DNA of 64,000 nt from CAVXUB01 sp963764805 (lineage in GTDB: Bacteria; Actinomycetota; Acidimicrobiia; Acidimicrobiales; Bog-793). The DNA is taken from positions 682,001 through 746,000 of the forward strand of contig CAVXUB010000001.1 in the NCBI GenBank assembly GCA_963764805.1. The letters run 5' to 3'. Under the pieces are notes generated by a model, which worked only from the letters and a program-made list of their open reading frames with translations, was not told the DNA's origin and ran no database searches. A program made the translations under genes and the position numbers. This document shows, piece by piece, positions 26,490-37,115 of this stretch (the stretch's first letter is position 1; the number at the start of each line of letters is the position of its first letter).

Positions 26490-28144
26490 TCAGCTGGCCG
26501 GCGGATGCCCGAGGGTGATTGGCTTCGACCAGACCAACACCCGATATATGCCGACGACATACGTGTGGGCGGGACGTCCCCACGTCCTGTGGCAGAAATA
26601 TCGTTAACGTTGTCCCAGACAGGCGTGTCGTAAGCCAGGAACTGGAACTGTTGATCATCGAACGACGCCTCTGATGCATCGTTCGTCAGACGTACGAGAT
26701 TGCCCGAGCGTGTCGTGATGATCGGTCGCACATCCACCCGGCCCCCGCTCGCGACGGTCGTAATGCTTGCTGCCCAATAGTCTCCCACGCCTCGAGTCAG
26801 GTGATGGTGTTCGAGCCATGTTGCGAGCCCAGTAGCCGGATTCGACGAGTGCAGGAGGCGTAAGCACGTAGGCTGCGCCAGCGGAGAAGGTCAAAAAGGT
26901 CCCCGCGTAGAGAACCACAGCTGATCGCTTCATCCATGCCGCTCGGATTCGTTCCCAGCTTCTCGATATGACTCTCCCGCTGATGACGGCCAGGCAGAGT
27001 ATCGCCGGTACGAGGTATCGCGTGGTTCGCCCACCGAACTCGTCAGAGACATAAGTACGAATGTCGCGGCGACACCAAGTGTCGACATCACCAGCAGATC
27101 GTCCAGCCGCCAGTACTTATCCTTCTCTTGGTCCGGACCAGCTTGCCGACCGAGAACAGCACCCGAAACAAGACTCCACAGAGCGACGACCAGGCACGCT
27201 AGCATCGACTGCCCGCCAGTCCGTGCGCGTGTATATGAGCCCCGTAGGAACCCTCTCCGTAACGGCCTGCGGAGCCAGACCCAAGAGCTGTCCTCCATAG
27301 CTGAGAATGCCTTTGAAGTTGAGAATAAGCTGATGGGTGCTGGGCCTCTTCGGCAAGGGAGGACCTACGACAAAGCCTCCGAGTCCATTCACAACCTGAC
27401 GAGCAACCTCGGCTACGAGCAAGCTAGCTCCGGCCGCTGCCCACCAGCTACACCGGCGTGCCAACTTCGACGGCGCAGCATCGCGACCAGGCTGCCCAAG
27501 AGGGCAGGACAGATCCCATACGCAATCATGAGGAGGTCGCCGAGAGTACCGATTGCCAGGATGGCGACGCCGAGTACCCACGCCCAGTTGAAGCGGCCGC
27601 TCCGCAAGGCGATGAAGGCCAGCCAAGCGTACAGCAGGGTATCGACATGGTAACCGGTTCCGAGGAAGAACCAGGACATCGTCGGAGTCGGAAAGACAAG
27701 GAACAGGACGGACACGAGCCCGCCCACGCCTCTGCGACCCTCACGGCTCATAGCGACAGCTACCACGACTACAAGGGCGCCGAAGAAAGCAGGGCCCGTG
27801 TGCAGGAGCGCCGTTCTGACGCCGACAAGGCGTGTTACAACCGCATAGTAGATTTGATCGAGCGTCCAGAACGAATCTAGAGGCAAGGTCCAGCCGTGTA
27901 GAAGAACATGCCCGGCTCCGACTGCTTGACCTTCGAGAATGGTACTGGCCTTGTCCGAATCACCCGGATAGCTTTCGGCGGAGAGGTAGTAGAAGAAGGC
28001 GTTGAGCCCGACCAGTGCCGCAACCCAGGCAATTATCTTGACCGCCCCTTTGCCGGACAGATGACGGAGACGTGTCGGGCGGAGCGAGATCGACTGCTTA
28101 TCGCCCGCCCATGCCTCAACGGCTGTGTTCGTACGCGTTGTCAT
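26490..28144 (-). pseudogene. Multi-pass membrane protein, GT-C-like; broken by about five frameshifts
   Basis: Unnamed membrane protein of about 550 residues, recoverable only by joining frames. The intact first 230 residues (MTTRTNTAVEAWAGDK onward) hold about six helices and an extracytoplasmic loop with ESYPGDSDKAS. The protein then continues as SLLVAEVARQVVNGLGGF (from about 27480), as QSMLACLVVALWSLVSGAVL (about 27230), as YVSDEFGGRTTRYLVPAIL (about 27060), as YWAASITTVASGGRVDVRP (about 26800), and as WGRPAHTYVVGIYRVLVW, ending at TGA 26490-26492. The GGRTTRYLVP motif and layout resemble GT-C-type envelope proteins. Base composition is visibly lower in GC than the flanks. Either a poor consensus or a decaying acquired gene. 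Confidence 0.7.
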
Positions 28145-28211
28145 CGCTACAAGGGGCCCGGACCGCACACAAACTCGAGCAAGCCGCTTGACAGATCGAG
28201 CCGTGGGATCT

Positions 28212-28818
28212 CTAGCCGTGCCTGAAGTGGGTCCCGCAGTTCGGAATCCCGTAGGCGGCTGTCTGGCACTGCGTAAAGCCGTACGCGTAGAGCTGCCGAA
28301 GCTGGCTGTTCGTCAAGTGCAGCGTCTTCGGGGAGGACAATAATCTGGCTCGCAACCAGATCAGGAGCTTGGGTCGTCGACAAGCAGGAGCCATTCAGGG
28401 CACTTCCCGGCTCCCACTTCCCGATCAGCAGCCATTCTTGGCCCGGCTCGATTGCAAAGCTTCCGATCGGGAGAATTGTGCGACACCATTAGTTAGAGAG
28501 ATGTCAGTCATTTCCGCGAAGGATGCCGGTCCGGAGCCCCGAAATATCTCACAGCCGTCGTGGGCGTGTTGGAGACGAACCCGCACTGCCGTTCCCATTG
28601 CCAGTAATCGAACTCGTGCCGACCTGGCCCGCTCTGGCCAATACGATAACTGGACATTCCGGTGCGACCTGGACGTGGCCCGGTTGTTGATCGATATAGG
28701 TCAGCATCACGCAATCACCCTCGCCTCCCGACGCGACGATCGGGACGGTTGACGCGGGGCTGCTCGTCAACTGATGGGCCGCGACCAAGCCGCCAGTAGC
28801 TACCAGAACCCGCGCCAC
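28212..28818 (-). pseudogene. Small secreted or anchored protein of unknown function; several frameshifts
   Basis: About 200 residues in pieces. GTG at 28816-28818 starts VARVLVATGGLVAAHQL (hydrophobic, signal or anchor), continuing VPIVASGGEGDCVMLTYIDQ. Later frames give FDYWQWERQCGFVSNTP, MTDISLTNGVAQFSRSEA, FAIEPGQEWLLIGKWEPG with LVASQIIVLPEDAAL, and QLRQLYAYGFTQCQTAA, ending at a stop at 28212. Each segment reads as a plausible soluble domain with paired Cys, so this is one gene split by at least four indels. No family is recognised. It precedes the broken GT-C-like gene on the same strand, so the two probably form one unit. Confidence 0.55.
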
Positions 28819-28955
28819 CCAACCCGAGGACAGTCCGCTGCCGTATCTTATGGCGCAAGTGTGGTTACCCTCCTCCGCACTGTTCGAGAGGCGTCCAAGG
28901 CGGCATCAGCCGCCCGCGAACCGCCCCCTGACGAGATCATCGCCCGATCCATCGG

Positions 28956-29040
28956 CGGAGGGAGTGGGATTCGAACCCACGGTACCCGGAGGCACAACGG
29001 TTTTCGAGACCGCCCGATTCGGCCACTCTCGCATCCCTCC
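28956..29040 (-). tRNA. tRNA-Ser (CGA anticodon)
   Basis: An 85-nt class II tRNA with a long variable arm. On the minus strand the 7-bp acceptor stem is GGAGGGA with TCCCTCC, the anticodon loop is CTCGAAA (anticodon CGA), and the T arm is GGGTTCGAATCCC. The discriminator is G, as expected for serine. CCA is not encoded. It borders the lower-GC stretch at 26.5-28.8 kb, which lies on its 3' side. Confidence 0.96.
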
Positions 29041-29227
29041 GGCCGTCATGCTACATGGTCCTGACCTCGGCGAAGGCAGCCCGTACCAGGCAGAGAAACC
29101 CCGAGTTGCCGGCTCGCGCCTTGTGCATGCCCGGAAAAGAAAGTCGTGACATCGTCGCTCGCAGCACGTAGGTTCGGCTCCCAACATGTTGCACGACCGG
29201 GCGTTCACGCCCCGACGGAGGTGAGCG

Positions 29228-32200
29228 ATGCGCTCCAGGCTGAGGAGATTGGTGGCGTTGGGAGCGGTGCCGGCGATCGGCGCCACCCTGGCGCTACCGG
29301 TCGTGGACGTGACGGCGGCGACCGCCAGCACGGCTGCGGTTGGGAGCGCCGGCACATCGGCGATCCCGGCCGCCTCAGGCCCCACTACGAAGGTGATCGT
29401 CATGTTGCGCGACGAGGGGACGGGCATGGCAGCCCGCTCCGTGGATCGGGCCACCGCGCTCCGCTCCGAGGAATCGCCGCTGGCCAACGCCCTGCGGCAC
29501 GCCGGAGCGACCGTCGAGGCGTCAGGGACCTCGATCCCTTACCTCGTCACCTCGGTGACATCGGCCCAGCGGGCGGCCCTCGCCGCCGACCCGCTCGTCC
29601 AGGCCGTCGAGCCGGACGTGAACATCCCGGTCCCGACCGACGAGGTTCCGAGCGAGCCGATGGCAACTGTCTCGAAGTCGGCCGGCGCCGCAAAGTCGAG
29701 CGTGACGACGCCGTCGATCTGCGGAACGGCCTCGAGCCCCGAGGTCAACCCGGAGGCCATCACCGCCGCAGCGATCAACTCCGTCGCCGCCAACGCCCTC
29801 GGCTACGACGGCGCCGGCGTCACTGTCGGCTACATCGCCGGTCCGATCGACACCACGATTCCCGATTTCCAGCGGAATCCCGCTTATGCCAGCGCCGGAA
29901 GCCCGGCAGGATCACCGGTTGTCACAGACGTCAACTTCGCCGGTGACCCGACGGGCACGCCGAACAGCGCGGCGGGGGAGTCGTTCCTCGACGCCAGCTC
30001 CATCGCCGCCCAGGGGAACACGATCTACGACCTCAACAGCTACATCAGCAGCGCCCACTCGCTGCCGAAGCCCTGCGACATCACAATCACGGGCGCCGCA
30101 CCCGGTGCATCGGTGATGGGGCTCGACGTCTTCTCTGCCGGCTACGACACGACCGAATCGAACTTCATCCAGGCCATCGACTACGCGGTGGCCAACGGTG
30201 TGAAGGTGCTCAACGAGTCGTTCGGCTCCAACAACTTCCCCGACACCGCCCTCGACATCACGAAGATCGCCGACGACGACGCCGTTGCCGCCGGCGTGAC
30301 GGTCATCGTCAGCTCGGGAGACGCCGGAGTAGGCAACACGCTTGGCGCGCCCTCCACCGATCCGAACCTGATCAGCGCCGGCGCCTCGACAACGTTCCGC
30401 TCTTACGAGCAGGACTTCTACGGCGGGATCAACGCCACCGTGCCCAATGCCAACAACGGCACGTGGATCGACAACAACATCTCGTCGATCTCCTCCAGCG
30501 GCTTCGCGATGAGCGGCGCCAACACGGTCGACCTCGTCGCACCTGGCGACCTGAACTGGGCTGAGTGCAGCGCCGACACCGCCACCTATCCGGAATGCAC
30601 CAACAACAATGGGCAGCCGTCGCCGATTCAGCTGACAGGCGGGACGAGCGAGGCGGCACCCCTCACGGCTGGCGCTGCAGCTGACGTCATCCAGGCTTAT
30701 GCCTCCACCCACGGCGGCACCGACCCGACGCCCGCTCTCATCAAGCAGATCCTCATGAGCACGGCCACCGACGTCTCGGCGCCGGCTGAGGAGCAGGGTG
30801 CTGGCCTGCTGAACGTGCTGGCAGCGGTCAAGGAGGCGGCCTCGATGCCGGGCACGTCCGGCACGCCCGACGGCGGGCTCCTCGTCGGCCCCAACCAGAT
30901 CAACGACGTGCAGGGGCCGGGAGCCAAGACCTCTTCGACGATCCACGTCACCAACACCGGCTCTAGCAGCGTCACGGTCAACCTCTCGACGCGGGCGCTC
31001 ACCAAGCAGGTCTCCTCGCAGGCGAGCTCGTTCTGCCTGAACCCTTCCTCGTCGACTAGCTCGTGCGGGCCCCCGACCGCCAACACCTTCGCCATCTGGA
31101 GCGGAGTGACGGAGGTGTACCAGGAGGAGACCTTCACGGTGCCCGCCACCAGCCTCCCGTCCCGGCTCGAGTTCTCGGCCGACTATCCGTACACAGGCCA
31201 GAGCTCGCTGTTGCACGTGGCGCTGCTCGACCCGACGGGGGCCTACGCCGGCTACTCGCTGCCGCAAGGGCTCGCTGACTATGCCCACATCGAGGTGGCC
31301 AACCCGGCCGCCGGTACCTGGACCGCCATCTTCTTCACGGAGCAGGACGGCGCCACGGGCAGCGGGACAACCGGTACGAGCGGCGTGATCCATTACGCGG
31401 CCACGACCGACGAGTTCCAGCCGGCCGGATCCATCTCGCCGTCCTCGCTTGCCCTCGCTGCGGGTGCCAGCGGAACGGCCACGTTCACCGCCACCAGTCC
31501 TGCGGCCTCCGGCGACACGGCGCAGTCGATCGTCCTCTCGACGGTCGGCGGCGGGACGACCACGATTCCCGTGACGGTGCGGACAACGGTCGCCACAGGG
31601 CCGAACGGCGCCAACTTCAGCGGGGTGCTGACGGGCGGCAACGGACGCGGGAACCCGTCCAACTCGGATACGTACCAGTTCAACGTCCCCGGCGGCCTTC
31701 GCGACCTCGACGTCAGTGCCTCCTTCGCCGACACCAGCGACAAGTAGTCGCCTTCCTAGTCGACCCGGAGGGCGAGGCGGTGGCTTCGTCCTCGAGCGAC
31801 ACCCTCGACAGCAGCTTCCAGAACATGATCACGACCGGCGGGGTCAACGTGTACAAGGACGCCCCGCAAGCGGGCACGTGGATGCTGGTGCTCGACTGGC
31901 AGCCGGTGGTATCGGGGGCCGAGCTCTCCGAGCCGTTCAGCGGGGCGATCCGCTACAACCAGGTGAGCGTCTCGTCCAACATGCCGAACAGCCCCTTCTC
32001 CGTGCTGACGCCGGGCAAGGCTGCCAGCTTCCAGGTGACCGTGAGGAACACCGGCGTCTCGCCGCAGGCGTTCTTCATCGACCCTCGCATCGGCGGCACG
32101 GCGAGCGTCCGGCTGGTCGACCTCAACGGCAGCGACCAGAACATCTCACTCCCCCTCCCGCCCGGCACCACCTTCCCCTACTACTCCGTGCCGACGGACA

Positions 32201-33489
32201 CGACGGCAGTGACAGCGAGCCTGGTCGGGAGCACGCCGGTCACCTTCGACACCGAGCCGTTCACGGGAGATCCGGACCTGTCGCCAGCCGTGCCGGCGCC
32301 GGGAGTGAGCGAGAGCCAGGGCAGCAACTCGGCGAGCCTCACGTTCACACCGGCCTCGGGCGAGGTGATGCCCGGCCTCTGGTATCTGAACCCGAGCGAG
32401 ATCGGCCCGTACGGTCCGACGGGCGCGCCCTCGGCCACGGCCAGCGCGTCCTTCGTCGCCACGACGGCGCCGTTCGACCCGACCGTCACCACGTCCACTG
32501 GCGACTTGTGGTCCGCTTACAACCAACTCTCGAACAGCTTCAGCCCTGTCTATGTCGAACCGGGCAAGTCGGCGACGATCACGGTCACGATCAAGCCGAC
32601 GGCGGCACCCGGGACGCAGGTCGCAGGTGTCCTCAACCTCGACGACACATTCCTCTTCAACCCACTGGTCGGTGCCGAGGCGAGCGGCGACGAGCTGGCA
32701 TCCATCCCGTTCAGCTACCGGGTCGCCAGCCCCCTCGAGGGTTACGACCTGGCAGCACAAGACGGTGGCGTCTTCCACTTCGGGTCGGGGCACTTCTACG
32801 GATCGGCAGTCGGCAAGACGAGCCGCCCGACGATCGCCATCGTCCCGACCGCCGACCGCGGTGGTTATTACCTGGTCACCAGCTCCGGGCAGGTCTTCCC
32901 CTTCGGTGACGCCGTCAACGACGGTGGCCTCTCGTCGGCGCCGGCGGTGCCGATCGCGGCTGCGGCGGCCGACGCCACGGGCCACGGTTACTGGCTCGTG
33001 GACCAGGAGGGTCACGTGACGAAGTTCGGCGACGCCCTCAACTGGGGAAGCGAGAACTGGTCGGCGCTGCATGAGACGGTGGTCGGCATGGCCGCCACTG
33101 CGGACGGCCTCGGTTACTGGCTCGTGACCAGCAACGGCGACGTGCTCCCCTTCGGCGACGCCAAGAACTACGGCTCCCCCAAGGCCTCCGGGATAAGCCT
33201 GGCGGCACCGCTGTCCGGCATCGCCACCACGCCGGACGGCCATGGCTACTACCTGGTCGGCAGGGATGGCGGTGTCTTCGCCTACGGTGACGCCAAGTTC
33301 CACGGCTCGATGATCGGGCGCCATCTCAACGGCGCGGCCGTCGCCATCGCCACCCCGCAGACAGGCAGCGGGTACTGGGTGTTCGGCGCCGACGGCGGGG
33401 TGTTCACCTTCGGGAGCGCCAAGTTCTTCGGCTCGCTGGCCTCGATCCCGCATGCCCCGGTGACGAGCGGCGCCTCCGCCAACTCGTAG
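29228..33489 (+). CDS. Giant secreted subtilase-like protein with GYW-repeat tail (one frameshift near 31745)
   Basis: Exported protein of about 1420 residues. A signal peptide (1 to about 30) and an inhibitor-like prodomain (KVIVMLRD) precede a subtilase-fold domain (about 180-540), beta-sandwich domains (about 550-1170) and a C-terminal tail of about six repeats with GYWLV and FGDAKNYGS motifs, likely a propeller. The Ser motif GGTSEAAPLTAG is intact. The Asp motif reads YIAGPIDTT instead of D-T/S-G, and no GHGTH is seen (AAQGNT there), so it may lack activity. After FADTSDK a stop interrupts; one missing G restores VAFLVDPEGEAV in the next frame. GGAGGTGA precedes the ATG. Confidence 0.85.
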
Positions 33490-33573
33490 CAGTTCTTAGC
33501 AAGAGCATGTCCGGCAGGGCCGGCCGCGGGTTCGCCTGCGACCGGCTCTGTCGCGTACGGCGTCACCTCGCCG

Positions 33574-34137
33574 CTAGCTGCGCCGGTCCCTGAAGAACTG
33601 TTCCAGCAGGGCGCCGGCATCTGCTGCGTGGAGCCCGCCGATCACCTCCAGCTCGTGGTTGAGCCTGGCGTCGCCGACGATGTTGTAGAGGGATCCACAA
33701 GCGCCGGCCTTGGGGTCGTAGGCACCGAACACCAGGCGCCGCGCTCTCGCCGCTACCAAGGCGCCGGCGCACATTGCGCAGGGCTCCAATGTCACCACCA
33801 GGGTGCAGCCCTCGAGGCGCCAGCTCCCGAGCGCCGCAGCCGCGTCCCGTAGCACCAACATCTCGGCATGGGCGGTGGGATCCGATGCCGCCTCTCGCTC
33901 GTTGTGCCGGCGACCGATGATGGCCGGCCGGGAAGAGCCGTCGAGCACCACGGCACCAACAGGCACGTCGCCATGCGGGACCGCCAGAGCGGCTTCCTCC
34001 AAAGCGGTTCGCATCGCCTCGTCCTCGACCAGGCGGATCGGCGGCGAGATCGTCGGCGGCCGATGGACTGCGGCTGCCAGGTCCTCGACGTCCGACTCCT
34101 CACCTGGGTGCGTCCCGACCTCGTCCATCTCGTTCAT
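33574..34137 (-). CDS. tadA: tRNA adenosine deaminase (TadA-like)
   Basis: Zinc deaminase of up to 187 residues that makes inosine at the wobble position of tRNA-Arg. Zinc ligands and the proton shuttle are His90 and Glu92 in PTAHAEMLVL, and Cys120 and Cys123 in LEPCAMCAGAL. The tail has FGAYDPKAGACGSLYNI, the substrate-loop pattern typical of TadA. The N-terminal 40 residues are not conserved; the ATG giving MRTALEEAALA at 34014 is an alternative start. It lies 19 nt downstream of the membrane-protein gene on the same strand. Confidence 0.9.
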   Translation of the reverse strand: MNEMDEVGTHPGEESDVEDLAAAVHRPPTISPPIRLVEDEAMRTALEEAALAVPHGDVPVGAVVLDGSSRPAIIGRRHNEREAASDPTAHAEMLVLRDAAAALGSWRLEGCTLVVTLEPCAMCAGALVAARARRLVFGAYDPKAGACGSLYNIVGDARLNHELEVIGGLHAADAGALLEQFFRDRRS

Positions 34138-34156
34138 CTGGCCAGCAACCGATCCA

Positions 34157-35158
34157 TCAGAGGCCGTTGAGGCTTGCTCTGAACACGAGAGTCCCGGCCA
34201 GCGCCCGCTCCACCGCGGCCGGTACCGGTCCGCGGGTGTTGGTCCACTCGGCTTCCACGATCGCCCTTCCTATCAGCACCAGGTAGATGTCGTCCGCCAC
34301 ATGGAAGGAGGCCCGACTCGCGCAGGACACTGTCGCCTGCTCCCGCAAGACGGCGCCGGAGCGTCCCTCCACGACGGCCGAAGCGACTGTCGAGAGGACT
34401 CCCGTAGTGGTGGCATGCCCTCCATTGCAGAGATGGCCGCCGTAGCTGGTGCCCAGCTCGTGCGCGAACTGCGAGAGGCAGCTGCTGTTGTACGAGCTGC
34501 CGAGAACATGCGAGAGTGCCGCCCGGCCCACCGCCACCCTCGAGAAGAAGTCGAGCTGGCTGGAGACGATCTCGAAGTTGGAGCCGGGACCCGTCTCGAT
34601 GAACTGTGGAGACCTGCCTGTGGCGACGGTCGCTGCGTAGATGACAGCACAGGGGCTCGAGGGGCGGGCGCGGGCTCCTGTCACCGCTGCCGAACGCACC
34701 GCCTGGAAGATCGGCGGCAGGTCGCTGGCATTCAGCAACGACACGAACACCCTGTGGGAGAAGGTGGGCGGTGGCGGCGGCCCAGTCGTGGTCGGCGCGG
34801 TCCTAGGCCCCGTGGTGGGCGAGGTCGGCAGGATGAAGGACGTGGGAAGCGTTGGTCCAACGGTCGCCGACGGACTGGTGGTGAGGACGAAGGCCATCGC
34901 TGCGATCGCGGCACAGATCAGCACGCCGAGGCCGACGAGCACGGGCGAGCGGACCGACCGCTGCCCGCGTCCCGCACCCCCCGCCGTCGTCGGCGCCCCG
35001 ACACCACCGGCCGGCGCGACACCCTCTGCCGGCGCCACACCACCGTCCGGCGCCACACCCTCTGCCGGCGCTACACCACCGGTCGGCGCCGTGCGAGGCG
35101 TGCCCTGGTAGCTCGGCCAGCCTGGCAGGGGCTCGGGGGGATCCCAGGCCTCGGTCAT
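34157..35158 (-). CDS. Membrane-anchored hypothetical protein with Pro/Gly-rich N-terminus
   Basis: Unrecognised protein of 333 residues. Start is the ATG of MTEAWDPPEPLPGW, upstream of which is the divergent argS promoter region. A cytosolic, repeated GGVAPAEGVAP region (about 25-65) precedes one membrane helix (about 75-95, VLVGLGVLICAAIAAMAF), a Thr/Pro linker and an extracytoplasmic domain of about 200 residues with paired Cys. The layout (disordered cytosolic part, one helix, external domain) recalls mycobacterial PknH-type sensor proteins, and the external region FETGPGS-to-end may be a PknH-like sensor fold; this is weak. tadA follows. Confidence 0.7.
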   Translation of the reverse strand: MTEAWDPPEPLPGWPSYQGTPRTAPTGGVAPAEGVAPDGGVAPAEGVAPAGGVGAPTTAGGAGRGQRSVRSPVLVGLGVLICAAIAAMAFVLTTSPSATVGPTLPTSFILPTSPTTGPRTAPTTTGPPPPPTFSHRVFVSLLNASDLPPIFQAVRSAAVTGARARPSSPCAVIYAATVATGRSPQFIETGPGSNFEIVSSQLDFFSRVAVGRAALSHVLGSSYNSSCLSQFAHELGTSYGGHLCNGGHATTTGVLSTVASAVVEGRSGAVLREQATVSCASRASFHVADDIYLVLIGRAIVEAEWTNTRGPVPAAVERALAGTLVFRASLNGL

Positions 35159-35210
35159 CGACCCGCAGCGTACCTGCAGGCGACACAAGGTCGGCGGCCT
35201 ACGATTGGAC

Positions 35211-36962
35211 ATGCCCGGCCTGATCGCCCAGCTGACCGAACGCCTCCAACCCGCCTTCGACGAGTTCGAGCGCGGAGCCGACCCGGGCGTCCGCCCGTCG
35301 GATCGTGCGGACGCGCAGGCCAATGGGGCGCTCGCGCTCGCCAAGCGTCTCGGGCGGCCGCCACGAGAAGTCGCCGAGCAGATCGTCGCCACCGCCGCAG
35401 CAGCCGGTCTAGCCGGGGTGTGCGAGGTGGTGGAAGTTGCCGGGCCTGGTTTCGTGAATCTGACCGTCTCGAAACAGTTCTTGGCGGATCAGCTCCGCCC
35501 GCTGCTGGCCGACGACCGGGCCGGGCTGTCGCGGGCGTCCGCTCCGCAGACGGTGGTCGTCGACTACTCGGCGCCCAACGCCGCCAAGGAGATGCATGTC
35601 GGCCACGTGCGGTCGACGATCATCGGTGACGCCCTCTGCCGGATGCTGGAGGTCGCCGGACACCACGTGATCCGGCAGAACCATCTCGGCGACTGGGGCA
35701 CGCCCTTCGGCATGCTGATCGAGCACCTGCGCGACGTGGGCGAGGAGAAGGGGGCCGCCCAGCTCTCGGTAGGCGACCTGCAGGAGTTCTACCGGGAAGC
35801 GAGGGCGAAGTTCGACTCGGACGAGACCTTCGCCGAGCGCTCGCGCCGCAGGGTCGTCCTCCTCCAAGGCGGCGACGAGGAGACGCTCCGGCTCTGGAGG
35901 CTGATCGTCGACGAGAGCCTGCGCCATTTCGAGCACGTCTACGACAAGCTCGGGGTGCTTCTCACCCCCGATGACGTGGCCGGCGAGAGCTTCTACAACC
36001 CGCTGCTGCAAGATGTGGTGGCGGACCTGGCTGCACAGGGCCTGCTGGTCGACAGCGACGGGGCGAAGTGCGTTTTCCCGCCCGGCTTCACCAACCGGGA
36101 CGGGGATCCGCTGCCGCTGATCGTGCAGAAGTCGGACGGCGGCTTCGGGTATGCGGCAACGGATCTCGCCGCCATCAGGCACCGCGTCGGAACGCTGCAC
36201 GCAGACCGGATCCTCTACGTCATCGGGGCGCCGCAGTCGGAGCACATGGCGATGTGCTACGCGGTTGCGCGGATGGCGGGCTGGCTGCCACCTGATGTGG
36301 AGGCGATCCACGTCTCGTTCGGGAACATGTTGGGTCCCGACCGGAAGATGTTCCGGACACGAGCGGGCGACGTGGTCCGGCTGGACGACCTTGTCGACGA
36401 GGCGATCGAACGAGCGGCGACCGTGGTCGCCGAGAAGAACCCCACGCTGACCGGCGAGGAGCACCGGCAGGTGGCGCGGATGGTGGGGGTCGGCGCCATC
36501 AAGTATGCGGACCTGTCCACCGACCGGGTGCGGGACGAGATCTTCGACTGGGACCGGATGCTCTCGTTCGACGGCAACACAGCCGCCTACCTGCAGATGG
36601 CGCACGCCCGCATCCGCTCCATCGAGCGCCGGGCGGCAGAAGACGGGATCAGCCGAGGGCCGGTGCCGGATGACCTCTCGAAGGATTCGTTCGAGGAGCC
36701 GGCCGAGCGGGCGCTCGCCGTCTCCCTCCTCGGCTTCGACGACGCCTTCGGCCAGTCGCTGCAGGGCCTCGTCCCGCATCGCCTCTGCACGTACCTGTTC
36801 GAGCTCGCCGGCCGCTTCACCGCCTTCTACGAGAACTGCCCAGTGCTGCGCGCCCCCGACGAGCGGACACGCCGCAGCCGCCTGGCCCTCAGCCACGTGA
36901 CCGCTGCGGTGCTCGCGCAGGGCTTGGCAGTGCTGGGGATCGGCGCCCCTCAGCGCATGTAG
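35211..36962 (+). CDS. argS: Arginyl-tRNA synthetase
   Basis: Class I synthetase of 583 residues charging tRNA-Arg. The order is complete: an N-terminal Add1 tRNA-recognition domain (1 to about 110), the HIGH motif as HVGH in SAPNAAKEMHVGHVRS, the Rossmann core, the KMSK-equivalent region KMFRTRAGD, and the C-terminal helical anticodon-binding domain to LGIGAPQRM. The ATG at 35211 is chosen over an in-frame TTG two codons upstream. It is divergent from the membrane-protein gene with only about 52 nt between, which must hold both promoters. Confidence 0.96.
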   Translation: MPGLIAQLTERLQPAFDEFERGADPGVRPSDRADAQANGALALAKRLGRPPREVAEQIVATAAAAGLAGVCEVVEVAGPGFVNLTVSKQFLADQLRPLLADDRAGLSRASAPQTVVVDYSAPNAAKEMHVGHVRSTIIGDALCRMLEVAGHHVIRQNHLGDWGTPFGMLIEHLRDVGEEKGAAQLSVGDLQEFYREARAKFDSDETFAERSRRRVVLLQGGDEETLRLWRLIVDESLRHFEHVYDKLGVLLTPDDVAGESFYNPLLQDVVADLAAQGLLVDSDGAKCVFPPGFTNRDGDPLPLIVQKSDGGFGYAATDLAAIRHRVGTLHADRILYVIGAPQSEHMAMCYAVARMAGWLPPDVEAIHVSFGNMLGPDRKMFRTRAGDVVRLDDLVDEAIERAATVVAEKNPTLTGEEHRQVARMVGVGAIKYADLSTDRVRDEIFDWDRMLSFDGNTAAYLQMAHARIRSIERRAAEDGISRGPVPDDLSKDSFEEPAERALAVSLLGFDDAFGQSLQGLVPHRLCTYLFELAGRFTAFYENCPVLRAPDERTRRSRLALSHVTAAVLAQGLAVLGIGAPQRM

Positions 36963-37115
36963 ACGCACCGGAGACTCACGTACTGTGAGCCGTACGTCAC
37001 GGGCGGCGTCGCCACGCCACCATTCACCAGAACGCGGTCAACTCGTCATCCAATCGTCACTCGCCATAGCTACTTTGCGCGACGTTCAAGTCTGCAACCA
37101 CGCTGGAGGAGACTC

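Noticed and set aside
26490..29040. Integrated mobile element at tRNA-Ser
   Set aside because: No integrase, transposase, terminal repeats or duplicated tRNA end found; only composition and gene decay hint at transfer.
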